A stretch of 64,000 nt of DNA, from positions 77,357 to 141,356 of the forward strand of contig JBBEBG010000007.1 in the NCBI GenBank assembly GCA_040882465.1, written 5' to 3'. Every line of letters starts with the position of its first letter. The stretch's first letter is position 1. This DNA is from Gemmatimonadota bacterium (lineage in GTDB: Bacteria > Gemmatimonadota > Gemmatimonadetes > Longimicrobiales > Gaopeijiaceae). Position numbers and translations under genes: made by a program. Shown piece after piece: positions 1 to 9,622 of this stretch. The notes under the pieces were generated by a model that ran no database searches, was not told the DNA's origin, and worked only from the letters and a program-made list of their open reading frames with translations.

Positions 1-1
1 C

Positions 2-1300
2 CTCGGCGGCTTCGCCGCCGAGGCTCGCGCGCACGAGATCCCGCCGAGCGTCATCGTCCGAACCTTCGTTCGGCCGGACGGAAACGTTCTCCGGGTCCTT
101 GTGCGAGTTCCACTCAACTCCATGCGGGACTTCGCCTGGCCGGTGACCGGGCCGGGTTACGTGCTCATTTCGGACGCCGAGTCCATGCTTCCGGAGGCAG
201 CCCGTCTCTGGATCGTGGACTACATCCGGCTCTACGAGGAGGGGGTCCTCCTCGGGGATGCGCAGGTCACCGCCAGCAGGATCTCCCTCCCCTCGGACGC
301 GTCGTTCGGGTCCTACGAAAGCGCGCTCGCGCACTTCCAGGATCCCATTCTCGCAAACGAGATCGAGCTCTACTGGGAGCAGGCGCTCCTCGATGTGCTG
401 ATCGAATACCCGATCGCCTCGGACCGCTCGCGTTTTGCGCTGGACTCGGAGCTGGCGCACCTGGGGCTCGCCACGACGACGATTCTGCGCTTTCAGCTAC
501 CCGACCGCCCCGAGCGGCTTTTCCAGTTCACCGGCATGCCGGGCCTCATTCAGCTCGATCCGCAGTGGTATCAGGCGGCGCTCCGTTTCGTGCGCCTCGG
601 CTTCCTCCACATCCTGGACGGAATCGACCATCTCCTTTTCGTCCTCTGTCTGGTCATTCCCTTCCGACGGATGGTCCCTCTCCTGGCGGTGATCACGGCT
701 TTCACCGTCGCGCACTCGATCACCCTCATCGCCTCGGCGCTGGGCTTCGCCCCAAACTCGCTCTGGTTTCCTCCCATCATCGAGTTCCTGATCGCCCTCT
801 CCATCGTTTTCATGGCATTCGAAAACATCGTGGGTGCGAACCTCCGCCGGCGGTGGCTCGTCGCCTTCCTGTTCGGGCTCGTACATGGCTTCGGCTTTTC
901 GTTCGCCCTGCGCGAGTCACTCCAGTATGCGGGTGCACATCTCACGACCTCGCTACTTTCGTTCAACGTTGGAGTCGAGCTCGGACAGATCGCCGTCCTC
1001 GTCGTGCTCGTTCCGTCGCTCCGCTTCCTGTTCAGCCGGGTCGTGGCGGAGCGGATGGGTGTGATCCTCCTGTCGGCGCTCGTCGCGCACACGGCGTGGC
1101 ATTGGATGGCCGACCGGTGGGGCGCCCTCCGAGACTTTCCTCTCGTCTGGCCCACCTTCAACGCACTCTTCCTGGCCGCGGCGATGCGTTGGATGATGGG
1201 AGTCCTGATCCTGGTGGGCTTGCTCTGGGGGATGTACGCCGTTTTCGGACGCTTCACCGGGCTCCGGGAGGAAAAATCCCCGGAGGCCGAAGAGGTCTAG
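2..1300 (+). CDS. HupE/UreJ-like membrane protein, 5' end missing
   Basis: The frame is open from the left edge of the window, so the real start lies outside. A GTG at 101 is in frame but falls inside a conserved-looking extracytoplasmic region (AHEIPPSVIVRTFVRPDG precedes it). The N-terminal part is a soluble domain. The C-terminal part from about residue 155 (counted from the GTG) has roughly six membrane spans carrying the HupE_UreJ_2 signature: HILDGIDHLLFVL, TVAHSITL, LVHGFGFS and LLSFNVGVELGQ. The conserved His and Asp residues suggest a metal-handling permease, since HupE/UreJ proteins are linked to nickel uptake, but the substrate of this branch is not known. A paralogue lies at 42378-43388. 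Confidence 0.85.
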   Translation, partial: LGGFAAEARAHEIPPSVIVRTFVRPDGNVLRVLVRVPLNSMRDFAWPVTGPGYVLISDAESMLPEAARLWIVDYIRLYEEGVLLGDAQVTASRISLPSDASFGSYESALAHFQDPILANEIELYWEQALLDVLIEYPIASDRSRFALDSELAHLGLATTTILRFQLPDRPERLFQFTGMPGLIQLDPQWYQAALRFVRLGFLHILDGIDHLLFVLCLVIPFRRMVPLLAVITAFTVAHSITLIASALGFAPNSLWFPPIIEFLIALSIVFMAFENIVGANLRRRWLVAFLFGLVHGFGFSFALRESLQYAGAHLTTSLLSFNVGVELGQIAVLVVLVPSLRFLFSRVVAERMGVILLSALVAHTAWHWMADRWGALRDFPLVWPTFNALFLAAAMRWMMGVLILVGLLWGMYAVFGRFTGLREEKSPEAEEV

Positions 1301-1366
1301 AGCGGAGGGCCTTTCCCTGGCGGTTCGCCTCCGAATGCCAAGGGACTTCGGAGAAGAACCACTCGT

Positions 1367-1852
1367 TCAGAAGCTGGCAAAACAGAGGAGTGGGCCGTTT
1401 CGGGTGAAGTCCCCGCCATCCAGTTCCGACCCGGGCGGAATCACGAAGTTGTCCGGAGCGGGCTGCCCCGTCGCCGTGACCGCGGTGCCGGGGTTCAAAT
1501 TGTTTTGATCGCTGTGAAGCTGGTCAATGCTCTCGGCGACGACGATCCCGAAATAGTTGATGAAGGGCCCCGGTCCGATCCGGTTCCGCGCGATCTCGCC
1601 CGCTTCCCCATCCGCGGCGGTTCCCGTGATGTAGGCCTTCCAGGTTCGGTCTCCGAACCCCGCGGCGTACCCCTGGTCCTGGCAATGCCCGTCGGAGACG
1701 AGCACTGCTCCGAAGTTCGTCCCACCCGGGCCATCGATCGAGAGAAAAAAAGTCATCTCCAGGCTTTGCGCATGACCCGGGGAAACCAGGAAAACCATGG
1801 CGATGGACGCGTAGGCGCATCCACCGAGAACTTTGACGAAGATTTCCTTCAC
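1367..1852 (-). CDS. secreted DUF1554/endostatin-like domain protein
   Basis: A 161-residue exported protein. The GTG at 1852 is chosen because AGGAGG lies just upstream and the product then starts with a clean signal peptide ending in GHAQ. The mature part shows the pattern DGHCQDQ, TWKAYITGT, ARNRIGPGP, a Gly-Ile-Val-Val-Ala turn and SIDQLHSDQNNL. This is the layout I know from secreted lectin-like proteins near DUF1554, which share a C-type-lectin or endostatin-like fold. A ligand cannot be inferred. It lies downstream of the cytochrome lipoprotein on the same strand. Confidence 0.6.
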   Translation of the reverse strand: MKEIFVKVLGGCAYASIAMVFLVSPGHAQSLEMTFFLSIDGPGGTNFGAVLVSDGHCQDQGYAAGFGDRTWKAYITGTAADGEAGEIARNRIGPGPFINYFGIVVAESIDQLHSDQNNLNPGTAVTATGQPAPDNFVIPPGSELDGGDFTRNGPLLCFASF

Positions 1853-1934
1853 CGAACCGTCCTCCTGGACTGTGGTTGATCGCCGGCCAGACCGCCCCGA
1901 TTCAGCTCGCGGCACTCGGGCCATCTGGACCGTC

Positions 1935-2492
1935 TCACGGACCGGTCGGAATCACCAGGCGATGCCTGTGAAGTTCCGAGAAGTCGGTCCCCAACTCCCG
2001 GTCCCCCGCGGGGAGCTGGTTCTCCCGGAAGATGTACGCGAGGGCCGCGGCGTATTCCTCCGGCTCGAGCTGGCCCGGAGCGTCCTGCGGCATCGTGGCG
2101 CTCACGAAGCGGTACAACTCCCCCACGCTGCTCCCGGACCACCGAAAGCGGAAGTCGAAGTTCGTGTACGCTTCCGGCGCATGGCAGCGACTGCACACCT
2201 CGAGAACGATACCGGCCCCGCGCTCGGCCTGTTCCAAGGAGTAGATCGGTGTTTCGAGATCCCAGCCGGGGGAGGCGTCCATCGGAGCGCCCGAATCGGC
2301 CCCCACGGACTCCTCCGCGGAAGTCCCTGGCCCTTCCGGCCGTTCACGCCCCGTGGCCTCGGGTCCGCCCTCGGGAGGCGGGGAGCCCACGCCTTCGCCT
2401 CCACATCCCGCCACTCCCGTGACCCAGAAGAGTGCAGCCACTGCAGGAGCGAAGGCCCTGCGGGGCCCCAAAAAACGGTACTCGGCTCGCAT
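1935..2492 (-). CDS. cytochrome c lipoprotein
   Basis: A 185-residue protein with a lipobox (GVAGC, Cys30), so it is probably membrane-anchored and periplasmic. A Gly/Pro/Glu-rich linker (about 31-75) separates the lipid anchor from a class I c-type haem domain. The haem motif is CSRCH (Cys100, Cys103, His104), and the likely axial methionine is Met134 in TMPQDAPG. The domain is of minimal size, so it is probably a one-haem electron shuttle. It is encoded divergently from the NHL/PQQ cluster that begins at 2790 and could accept electrons from that quinohaemoprotein; this link is inferred from position only. Confidence 0.85.
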   Translation of the reverse strand: MRAEYRFLGPRRAFAPAVAALFWVTGVAGCGGEGVGSPPPEGGPEATGRERPEGPGTSAEESVGADSGAPMDASPGWDLETPIYSLEQAERGAGIVLEVCSRCHAPEAYTNFDFRFRWSGSSVGELYRFVSATMPQDAPGQLEPEEYAAALAYIFRENQLPAGDRELGTDFSELHRHRLVIPTGP

Positions 2493-2789
2493 GGCCGAAT
2501 GTCTAGCGGAGGTCCGTGAGAGCGGTCAACCCGCCGCTGCCGGACACGGGGCCCGTTTCCAGGCAGACACCGGATCTTGCCTCCAAGCCCCCTCCCTCTC
2601 AATCTCAGTGCTGGACGCGAGCGACCCTGTAACGTACTATTCCCGGCCTACCCACATCGTGATGTCTCCCATTCTCGCCGATTTCGCGAATGGGGAGCCG
2701 TGACGATGTGGACCGAAAGAGAGCTGAGAAGTGCGCTCCCCGCCCGCCCGCGGCGATGGGAGAGACACTCGAGCACAAGGAGAGAGTCG

Positions 2790-4004
2790 ATGGAGCAGAG
2801 GCGCAGTCTTGTCGTCGGAGGGACCACCACGGCGCTGCTCGCTGTGTTGACCACTGGGTGCGGCGACGCGCAGCTCCCGGTCCTCGAAGTGGACCCGTTC
2901 TGGCCGATGCCGCTCGAATACCCGTCCATCCTGGGGCCGGTCTCCGGGGTCACGGTTGCTCCTGACGGCAACATCCTCATCGTGACACGACAGGATGGGT
3001 TCAATCAGGGAAATGAGGTCAATTCGGTCACCGGCACCGGTGACTGCTGCACGCCGACCATGGCGGTTCTCGAGTTCGCGCCGGACGGCTCGCTCGTCCG
3101 CGAGTGGGGTGGGCCGGATCAGGGGTATCCCTGGCCCAACACGCCCCACGGGATCGCGGTGGACCCCGATGGGAACATCTGGATCGGCGGAGGCGCACGC
3201 GCCGCCGCCGGTGGCGGTGGACGTGGTGGCGCGGCCCCGGCAGGTCCACCTCCCGGGCCCATGATCGACAACCAGATCCTCAAGTTCTCGCGGACCGGCG
3301 AGCACCTCGCGACGTTCGAGGGCTTCGGGGCAGCTGGCCGCTTCTCTTTCGACGGAGACGAGGCCTTCGTGGCCGACGGTTACGCGGGCAATCGCGTCGC
3401 CGTCGTCGACGTCGCGACCGGTGAAGTCTTGCGCTCATGGGGTGCCTACGGGAATCCGCCGAGCGAAGAGACCCTCTCGGCGTACGATCCGTCCGCGCCG
3501 CCGGCCCAGCAGTTCAGGAGCGTGACCTGCGCGGCCGTTTCGAACGACGGGATGGTTTACGTTTGTGACCGCGGGAACAACCGGATTCAGGTCTTCGAGA
3601 CGGACGGCACTTACGTCACCGAGGCGGTGATCGCGCCGGCGACGCTCGGTGCTGGTTCCGTTTGGGACATCGCCTTCTCGGCCGACAGCGGGCAGGATTT
3701 CCTCTACGTCGCCGACGGGCTGAATGAGCGGGTCTGGGTGGTGCTTCGTGACACGCTCCAGCCCGTGACGAGCTTCGGCACCGGCGGACGGGTTCCGGGG
3801 ACCTTCCGGGAGTTGGGAAGCATCGCCGTGGACGCGGCGGGGAACGTCTATACGGCCGAAAACGGGCAGGGCCGGCGCGTACAGCGGTTCGTGATGACGG
3901 GCTCGACGGTGGTTCCGACCACCCTCGAGCATCAGGGCGCGATCTGGCCGGCCTCGGCGCTCGGGCAAGAAGCGGCAACACCCGCGGCCGAACCGGCGAA
4001 TTGA
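2790..4004 (+). CDS. NHL-repeat beta-propeller lipoprotein
   Basis: A 404-residue protein. The ATG at 2790 is chosen because AAGGAGA lies 6 bases upstream and the protein then begins with a lipoprotein signal (LTTGC, Cys24). Repeated blades follow the NHL pattern: GVTVAPDGNILIV, GIAVDPDGNIWIGGG, VYVCDRGNNRIQVF and SIAVDAAGNVYTAENGQG. A Gly/Ala/Pro-rich insert sits between blades near residues 135-155. It is paralogous to the next gene (both carry VDPFWPxPL after the signal). Proteins of this type are often annotated as peptidyl-alpha-hydroxyglycine lyase-like, but no catalytic assignment is justified here. Confidence 0.85.
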   Translation: MEQRRSLVVGGTTTALLAVLTTGCGDAQLPVLEVDPFWPMPLEYPSILGPVSGVTVAPDGNILIVTRQDGFNQGNEVNSVTGTGDCCTPTMAVLEFAPDGSLVREWGGPDQGYPWPNTPHGIAVDPDGNIWIGGGARAAAGGGGRGGAAPAGPPPGPMIDNQILKFSRTGEHLATFEGFGAAGRFSFDGDEAFVADGYAGNRVAVVDVATGEVLRSWGAYGNPPSEETLSAYDPSAPPAQQFRSVTCAAVSNDGMVYVCDRGNNRIQVFETDGTYVTEAVIAPATLGAGSVWDIAFSADSGQDFLYVADGLNERVWVVLRDTLQPVTSFGTGGRVPGTFRELGSIAVDAAGNVYTAENGQGRRVQRFVMTGSTVVPTTLEHQGAIWPASALGQEAATPAAEPAN

Positions 4005-4037
4005 TGAGCTCCCGCATACATCTTGAGGAGATGACAT

Positions 4038-5246
4038 ATGACGCGGCGTCGTAAACTGATTTTGGGCGGGACCCTTCTTGCGGCCACCGTGGCCCTCGGG
4101 ATCGGGCAGGCGGTTCTCGAAGCGCGCACCGCGGCCCAGATGGTGCAGGCCCCGAAGTTCGAGGTGGACCCCTTCTGGCCGAAGCCGCTTCCGAACGGCT
4201 GGCTCCTCGGGACCGTGATCGGAGTCGGCGTGGACGCCAACGATCACATCTTCATCATTCACCGGGGCGTTTCCGGGGGCGAGATGAACGCGGCGGCGGA
4301 TCCGCCGGTCGCCATGTGCTGCTCGTCGGCCCCTCCGGTCCTCGAGTTCGACCCCGAGGGCAACCTCGTGAACTCCTGGGGCTACGCAGCCGGATACGAG
4401 GGGCCCGGGTTCACCTGGCCCGGCTCGAACCACGGAATCACCGTGGACCACATGAACAACATCTGGATCGGCGGGAATGGCGGCTCCGATTCCCAGGTCC
4501 TGAAGTTCACCCATGACGGCCAGTTCATCGCCCAGTACGGAAGGGTCGAGCCCGGTGTGGACTCGAATGCCACGGACCGGTTCGCAGGCGTGGCCGACAT
4601 CGCGATCGACGGTGCGGCGAGCGAGGCATACATCGCCGACGGTTACCGCAATGTGCGTGTCGCCGTCCTCGACGTGGAGACGGGCGCCATGAAGCGGTTC
4701 TGGGGAGCCTACGGAAACGTTCCTGACGACGACTACGTCTTCACCGACGTCCGGCAGGCCGGCACGGGCTGGACCGCGGACGCCATGCCGCAGCCGCAGT
4801 ACCGCGGGCCGGTCCACTGCGCTGAGCCGACGAACGACGGACGGGTGTATGTCTGCGACCGCCAGAACAACCGGGTCCAGGAGTTCACCAAAGAGGGCGA
4901 GTTCCTCCGCGAGCACTTCTACAATCCGGACACCCTCGGGGATGGCGCCACGTGGGACATCTCTTTCTCCCCCGATCCCGAACAAGCGTTCATGTACATC
5001 GTGGACGGGAAAAACGCCCGCATCCACATCGTGAACCGCGAGACGATGGAGGCGGTGTCTTCGATCGGTTCCGGCGGGCGGTATCCCGGACAGTTCCAGG
5101 CCGCGCACAGCATCATCTCGGACTCGCAGGGGAATATCTACGTGACCGAGACCTACGAGGGACGCCGCATCCACAAGTTCGTTTATCAGGGCGTCCAGCA
5201 GGTTCCGAGGCACCAGGGTCCGGGTTGGCCGACTTCGGCGCCGTAA
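4038..5246 (+). CDS. NHL-repeat beta-propeller protein, exported
   Basis: A 402-residue protein with an N-terminal signal or anchor (KLILGGTLLAATVALGIG) and GAGGAG upstream of the ATG. Blades include VIGVGVDANDHIFIIHRG, GITVDHMNNIWIGGNGG and VYVCDRQNNRVQEFTKEG. It aligns blade for blade with the preceding gene, after which it starts by 33 bases, so the two look like a tandem duplication. The gene ends at a strong terminator (5276-5315), which separates the NHL pair from the PQQ dehydrogenase that follows. A sensing, scaffolding or lyase role is possible; nothing in the sequence decides. Confidence 0.85.
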   Translation: MTRRRKLILGGTLLAATVALGIGQAVLEARTAAQMVQAPKFEVDPFWPKPLPNGWLLGTVIGVGVDANDHIFIIHRGVSGGEMNAAADPPVAMCCSSAPPVLEFDPEGNLVNSWGYAAGYEGPGFTWPGSNHGITVDHMNNIWIGGNGGSDSQVLKFTHDGQFIAQYGRVEPGVDSNATDRFAGVADIAIDGAASEAYIADGYRNVRVAVLDVETGAMKRFWGAYGNVPDDDYVFTDVRQAGTGWTADAMPQPQYRGPVHCAEPTNDGRVYVCDRQNNRVQEFTKEGEFLREHFYNPDTLGDGATWDISFSPDPEQAFMYIVDGKNARIHIVNRETMEAVSSIGSGGRYPGQFQAAHSIISDSQGNIYVTETYEGRRIHKFVYQGVQQVPRHQGPGWPTSAP

Positions 5247-5275
5247 GACCGAACGCCACGTTTCTGACGAAGTGC

Positions 5276-5315
5276 ACAGCGCCCGGCGGCCGACGGCTGC
5301 CGGGCGCTGTCTTTT
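5276..5315 (+). terminator. Rho-independent terminator after the NHL pair
   Basis: A perfect 12-bp inverted repeat (ACAGCGCCCGGC at 5276-5287, complement at 5299-5310) with an 11-base loop is followed directly by CTTTT. Confidence 0.85.
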
Positions 5316-5404
5316 CCCCCGAGGGATTCTTGCCCTCCCCGGGCACCGGTCCTACCGTTTCAGGGCACTTTCCAGACCTCGAACGCGACTGACGGAGATT
5401 TCCG

Positions 5405-7447
5405 ATGCGTGACCGAAGGCGGCTCTTCCCCACCCTCGTCGTATTGGCCGTGTCCGCATGCACCGCGAGGGACGACGGGAGCTCCACGCGAGCAGTCAAT
5501 GGCCTCCCCTTCGAGGCCGATGCGGGTGAGTGGGTCACACACGGCCGCGACTACGCGGAGACCCGATACAGCCCGCTCGCGAGCATCAATGCGGCCAATG
5601 TCGGGGAGCTCGGAGTCGCCTGGTCCTTCGCGACGGACACGGACCGGGGGCTGGAGGCCACCCCGCTCGTGGTGGACGGTACGATGTACACGACGGGGAG
5701 CTGGAGCATCGTGTACGCCCTCGATGCTCGAACGGGGGAAGAGCTCTGGCGGTGGGATCCGATGGTGGCTCGTTCCTACGGTCAGCGCGCTTGTTGCGAC
5801 GTCGTGAACCGCGGCGCGGCCTTTTATGAAGGAAAGGTCTTCGTGGGAATCCTCGATGGGCGGCTGGCGGCCCTCGACGCCACTACGGGTGCCCTCCTCT
5901 GGGAGGTCGTCACAGTGGACCAGAACCTTCCTTACACCGTCACGGGGGCGCCCCGCGTGGTCAAGGGAATGGTCATCATCGGAAATGGTGGGGCGGAATA
6001 CGGCGTGCGGGGTTACGTCTCGGCGTACGACGTGGACAGCGGAGAGCTCGCCTGGCGCTCGTACACGGTGCCGGGGAATCCCGCGGAGCCCTTCGAGTCG
6101 GACGCGATGGAGGAAGCGGCGGAGACCTGGAACGGAAACTGGTGGGAGTACGGCGGGGGTGGGACCGCGTGGGATTCCTTCGCCTACGACCCCGAGCTCG
6201 ACCTCCTCTACGTCGGGACCGGCAACGGGAGCCCCTGGAACCAGGAGATCCGGAGCCCGGGCGGAGGGGACAATCTCTACCTCTCCTCGATCCTCGCCCT
6301 CGATCCCGACGACGGCGAGATCGTCTGGCACTACCAGACGACCCCCGGAGAAAGCTGGGACTATACGGCGGTCCAGCACATGATCCTCGCCGACATTGAA
6401 ATCGGCGGGGAGGTTCGCGAGGTCCTCATGCAGGCGCCGAAGAACGGCTTCTTCTACGTCCTCGACCGGGGTACGGGCGAGCTCATCTCCGCCGAGCCGT
6501 ATGTCCCCGTGACGTGGGCGACCCATGTGGACCTGGAGACGGGGCGCCCGGTGGAGGTCCCGGCGGCACGCTACATCGACACCCCGATCAACCTGAGTCC
6601 GGGACCGCTCGGCGGCCATAACTGGCATCCGATGTCCTTCAATCCGGGAACCGGGCTCGTTTACATCCCCGCCCAGGAGAATTGGTTCGGGTACGGGCAG
6701 CAGCGCATGTTCGAGTTCCGCCCGGAGGTCTGGAACACGGGCGTGCAGTTCGGCGCCGCGGGCCCGATTCCCGCCGCCGCGCGCGGACACCTCCTCGCCT
6801 GGGACCCGGTCGCCCAGGAGGAGCGGTGGCGGGTGCAATACAATGACATGTGGAACGGGGGGACTCTTACGACGGCCGGAAACCTCGTCTTCCAGGGGAC
6901 CTCCGACGGGCGATTCGTGGCGTACCACGCCGCAACCGGCGAGAAGCTCTGGGAAGTCTCGCTCGGAGGAGGGGTGATCGCGGCGCCGATGACCTACGAG
7001 CTCGACGGAATCCAGTACGTCGCGATCATGGCCGGATGGGGCGGGTCCTACGGAGTAACCGGCGGCGGCCGAGGGCTCCCGAGGACTCCGGGACGCCTCT
7101 ACACCTTCACCCTGAGCGGTTCGGCGACCCTCCCGAACGCCCCGGCCCCGGTGGAGCGGCCTGCTCCCGAGCCGATCCCCTTCGAGGCGTCTCCCGACGT
7201 CATCGCGGCGGGAGCGGCGACGTACGCCCAGTATTGCTCGGTCTGCCACGGGGCGCTCGCGGTGAGCGGCGGGGTCCTTCCCGACCTGCGTTACGCCACG
7301 CCGGAGACGCTCGCGGACATCGAGGGAATCGTGCTCGGAGGCGCGAGGTTGGAGCTCGGGATGCCTTCCTTCACCCAGGTCCTTAGCGCCGCGGATGTCG
7401 CGGCGATTCGCGCCTACATCCTCTCGCGGCGGGCGGAGATTCAGTAG
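5405..7447 (+). CDS. PQQ-dependent quinohaemoprotein alcohol dehydrogenase
   Basis: A 680-residue periplasmic lipoprotein (lipobox AVSAC, Cys19) that oxidises an alcohol to an aldehyde and passes electrons through its own haem. The eight-bladed propeller shows Trp-docking repeats such as [11 protein letters not shown] and [11 protein letters not shown]. The vicinal disulfide of PQQ alcohol dehydrogenases is present (Cys130-Cys131, ACCDVVNRG). Calcium ligands are likely Glu198 (GGAEYG) and Asn274 (GNGSPW), and Asp289 (GGGDNLY) is the likely catalytic base. The C-terminal cytochrome c domain has CSVCH (Cys611, Cys614, His615) and a probable Met ligand in LGMPSF. This fits type II quinohaemoprotein alcohol dehydrogenases. 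Substrate unknown. Confidence 0.93.
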   Translation: MRDRRRLFPTLVVLAVSACTARDDGSSTRAVNGLPFEADAGEWVTHGRDYAETRYSPLASINAANVGELGVAWSFATDTDRGLEATPLVVDGTMYTTGSWSIVYALDARTGEELWRWDPMVARSYGQRACCDVVNRGAAFYEGKVFVGILDGRLAALDATTGALLWEVVTVDQNLPYTVTGAPRVVKGMVIIGNGGAEYGVRGYVSAYDVDSGELAWRSYTVPGNPAEPFESDAMEEAAETWNGNWWEYGGGGTAWDSFAYDPELDLLYVGTGNGSPWNQEIRSPGGGDNLYLSSILALDPDDGEIVWHYQTTPGESWDYTAVQHMILADIEIGGEVREVLMQAPKNGFFYVLDRGTGELISAEPYVPVTWATHVDLETGRPVEVPAARYIDTPINLSPGPLGGHNWHPMSFNPGTGLVYIPAQENWFGYGQQRMFEFRPEVWNTGVQFGAAGPIPAAARGHLLAWDPVAQEERWRVQYNDMWNGGTLTTAGNLVFQGTSDGRFVAYHAATGEKLWEVSLGGGVIAAPMTYELDGIQYVAIMAGWGGSYGVTGGGRGLPRTPGRLYTFTLSGSATLPNAPAPVERPAPEPIPFEASPDVIAAGAATYAQYCSVCHGALAVSGGVLPDLRYATPETLADIEGIVLGGARLELGMPSFTQVLSAADVAAIRAYILSRRAEIQ

Positions 7448-7455
7448 AGAGAGAG

Positions 7456-7476
7456 CGGGGGGCTCAGTGCCCCCCG
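7456..7476. terminator. short hairpin between convergent genes
   Basis: An 8-bp perfect stem (CGGGGGGC/GCCCCCCG, loop TCAGT) lies between the PQQ dehydrogenase and the convergent SGNH hydrolase and covers the hydrolase stop codon. There is no U-run, so it may be a weak bidirectional terminator. Confidence 0.45.
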
Positions 7477-8165
7477 TGCTCCAACACTTCCGCGACGACG
7501 GGGGCGACGGCCTCCCGCCAGACGGCGTATCCGGCGGGGGTCATGTGGAGCATGTCCTCCACGAAGAGCTCCACCCTTGGCATCCCGTCCGGGCCCAACA
7601 TGGGCTCCCAGACGTCAATGTAACGGAGGCGGTGCGGGTCGCCGTCCACGAGTTCCTTCACCATCGCGTTCGCTCGTTGCATCGCCGCCGCCACGTCCCA
7701 CCGCGACGGGCTCGGCTTGATCGAGATCCAGGTGACCGGGACCTCAGGCTGAGCCGCGTGGATCAGTTGCACCAGGGCCCTGAAGTCACCGAAGACTTCC
7801 TCCGCCGTGCGACCGCGTGCAAGGTCGTTGTCCCCCGCGTAGACGAGGACGTGGCTCGCCCGGTACGGTAGGATGATCCGATCGGCGTACCGGAGCACGT
7901 CGCTCAGGTTCGATCCGCCGAAGCCCCGGTTCAGGGTGCGGATGCCGGGCATGTCCTCGGCGAGCGTCGCCCACCGAACGATGGAGGAGCTCCCCACGAA
8001 GAGGACGGCTCCGGGCATGGGCGGAGACTCCCGGTCCGCGGCCTCGAAACGCTGGATCGAGGTCTCCCACCGGTCCCCGGCTGCGGTGGCCTGCGCCTGG
8101 AGTGGCCCAAAGGCGGCCACGGCGAGAGTCAGGATCGCCCCGAGCCTTCTCTGTGCCCGAATCAT
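7464..8165 (-). CDS. secreted SGNH/GDSL-family hydrolase
   Basis: A 233-residue exported protein. The ATG at 8165 is chosen for its AAGGAGA box and the signal peptide that follows (ending LQAQA). All four SGNH blocks are visible: block I FVGSSSIVRW (nucleophile probably Ser60 in place of the GDS serine), block II GFGGSN, block III GDND (111-114) and block V DMLHMTP with the Asp204/His207 pair. Members hydrolyse acyl or acetyl esters, often on carbohydrates or lipids. It is divergent from the esterase at 8406, which suggests a shared control region, and convergent with the PQQ dehydrogenase. Confidence 0.88.
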   Translation of the reverse strand: MIRAQRRLGAILTLAVAAFGPLQAQATAAGDRWETSIQRFEAADRESPPMPGAVLFVGSSSIVRWATLAEDMPGIRTLNRGFGGSNLSDVLRYADRIILPYRASHVLVYAGDNDLARGRTAEEVFGDFRALVQLIHAAQPEVPVTWISIKPSPSRWDVAAAMQRANAMVKELVDGDPHRLRYIDVWEPMLGPDGMPRVELFVEDMLHMTPAGYAVWREAVAPVVAEVLEHGGH

Positions 8166-8195
8166 TGGTTTTCTCCTTGGGGAAGCCTCCGGCGG

Positions 8196-8233
8196 CCCTT
8201 CGACAACCTTCATCGGCCGCTTCCCTTCGACAA
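8196..8233. repeat. 11-bp direct repeat in a divergent promoter region
   Basis: CCCTTCGACAA occurs at 8196-8206 and 8223-8233, a 27-base spacing, in the 240 bases between the divergent hydrolase and esterase genes. It could be a regulator site; this is untested. Confidence 0.35.
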
Positions 8234-8405
8234 GCCCCGTGGCAGGACGCCGATGGGCCCGCGACCGTGCTTGACAGTGCCGGGAGGGCGTCGGAGCTTA
8301 CTGGGATCCCGTCGGCGCCCCGCCGAGCGGGAGGCCCTTCGCGGCCTGGCCCCCGACCCAGCTGCACCATCGGGGAGGCCGCGGACTCCACGACAGGAGG
8401 ATTCG

Positions 8406-9224
8406 ATGCGGACCCGGCCCCCCAAGCACCTGGGCCTTCTCGCCGTCCTGCTTGCGGCACTCGCGACCCCCGCCGCCGCTCAAAGCCCGGCAGCCGTCTC
8501 CTCCACGACCGAGCGGATCCAGATCCGGAGCTACGACTTCGCGGCGGCCGGGATGCCGATGGAGTACCAACTCTACGTCCCGACCTCCTACGACGCCGCC
8601 ACCCCGACCCCCCTCATCGTCCTTCTCCATGGGCTCGGATCGAGCCCCGGAGGCGTGATTCGTTATCAGGGGGTCACCGACCTCGCGGAGGAACGCGGAT
8701 ATATCGTGGCCGCGCCGATGGGCTACAACGCGCGGGGATGGTACGGGAGCCGGGGGACGGGGCGCTCGAGCGAACGCGGGGATGCCGCGAACGATCCGGA
8801 CAACCTCGGCGAGCTGAGCGAGATGGACGTGATGAACGTCCTCGAGATCGCCCGCGACGAGTTCAACGTGGATCCCAATCGGATCTACCTCGCCGGGCAC
8901 TCGATGGGCGGAGGGGGGACCTGGCACATCGCGATCAAGTATCCGGACATCTGGGCCGGGCTCGGACCGGTCGCGCCCGCCATCTACACGAGCCCCGATG
9001 CCCTCGCGGCGATCCGGGACATTCCCGTGATCGTCATCCAGGGCGATCGGGACAACCTCGTCTCCGTCGAGGTCACACGCAGCTGGGTCGCCAAGATGCA
9101 GGAGCTCGGGATGGAGCATCGTTACATCGAGATCGCGGGTGGGGACCACACCGCGATCATCGCGCGCACCCCTGAAAACGTCCAGGCCATCTTCGACTTC
9201 TTCGACCAGGCCCGGAAGGACTGA
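8406..9224 (+). CDS. secreted alpha/beta-hydrolase, PHB-depolymerase/feruloyl-esterase type
   Basis: A 272-residue exported esterase. The start at 8406 has a strong AGGAGG 5 bases upstream and gives a signal peptide ending PAAAQ. Catalytic features are the oxyanion segment VLLHGLGSSPGG, nucleophile Ser166 in GHSMGG, acid Asp214 (or Asp216) in IQGDRDN, and His248 in AGGDHTA. This is the arrangement of LpqC-like and polyhydroxybutyrate-depolymerase-like esterases, which cleave polyesters or feruloyl esters outside the cell. No substrate-binding domain is attached. A GC-rich hairpin follows the gene. Confidence 0.87.
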   Translation: MRTRPPKHLGLLAVLLAALATPAAAQSPAAVSSTTERIQIRSYDFAAAGMPMEYQLYVPTSYDAATPTPLIVLLHGLGSSPGGVIRYQGVTDLAEERGYIVAAPMGYNARGWYGSRGTGRSSERGDAANDPDNLGELSEMDVMNVLEIARDEFNVDPNRIYLAGHSMGGGGTWHIAIKYPDIWAGLGPVAPAIYTSPDALAAIRDIPVIVIQGDRDNLVSVEVTRSWVAKMQELGMEHRYIEIAGGDHTAIIARTPENVQAIFDFFDQARKD

Positions 9225-9243
9225 CCCCCTCCCCGGGCCCGAC

Positions 9244-9268
9244 CCGCCGCCGCGCGCTGCGGCGGCGG
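9244..9268 (+). terminator. GC-rich hairpin after the esterase gene
   Basis: A perfect 10-bp stem (9244-9253 with 9259-9268, loop GCGCT) lies 20 bases after the esterase stop. The T-tract is poor, so this may be a partial terminator or attenuator ahead of the symporter genes. Confidence 0.45.
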
Positions 9269-9321
9269 ATCGCCCTCGCGATCTTTCACCGCCTCGAAAC
9301 CGCTCCTCGCAGGGAGACTTC

Positions 9322-9621
9322 ATGCCTCGACGCGCCCGGATGAACCGGAGCGGGATGACCCCCGATGAGAATCGGTCGGCGCTCGGAACGTACTGGAAGC
9401 GGACGCTCCGCTTCACGCTCGTCCTCCTCGCCATCTGGTTTGCAGTGGGTTACCTCGCCGCGATCGTCTTCGCACCGACCCTCAACCGGTTCACCTTCCT
9501 GGGAGGTCCGCTCGGGTTCTGGTTCGCGCAAAATGGGGCCATCTACATCTTCTGGCTTCTCATCCTCGCGTATGCCCTGGGAATGAACCGGCTGGATCAC
9601 GAGTTCGACGTGGAGGAGTGA
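9322..9621 (+). CDS. DUF4212 small subunit of a sodium/solute symporter
   Basis: A 99-residue protein with two membrane spans (about 35-55 and 75-95) in the DUF4212 pattern: YWKRTLRFTLVLLAIWF, then GGPLGFWFAQNGAIYIFWLL and a short acidic tail. The ATG at 9322 follows AGGGAG. DUF4212 proteins are encoded directly before a VC_2705-type symporter and are thought to be its small partner. Here the stop is one base before the GTG of the symporter, consistent with coupled translation. Confidence 0.9.
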   Translation: MPRRARMNRSGMTPDENRSALGTYWKRTLRFTLVLLAIWFAVGYLAAIVFAPTLNRFTFLGGPLGFWFAQNGAIYIFWLLILAYALGMNRLDHEFDVEE

Positions 9622-9622
9622 G

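Noticed and set aside
3435-5213. A 592-codon minus-strand frame across the NHL pair
   Set aside because: Composition is Arg/Val/His-rich with no motifs; it is the antisense reading of two clear NHL genes.
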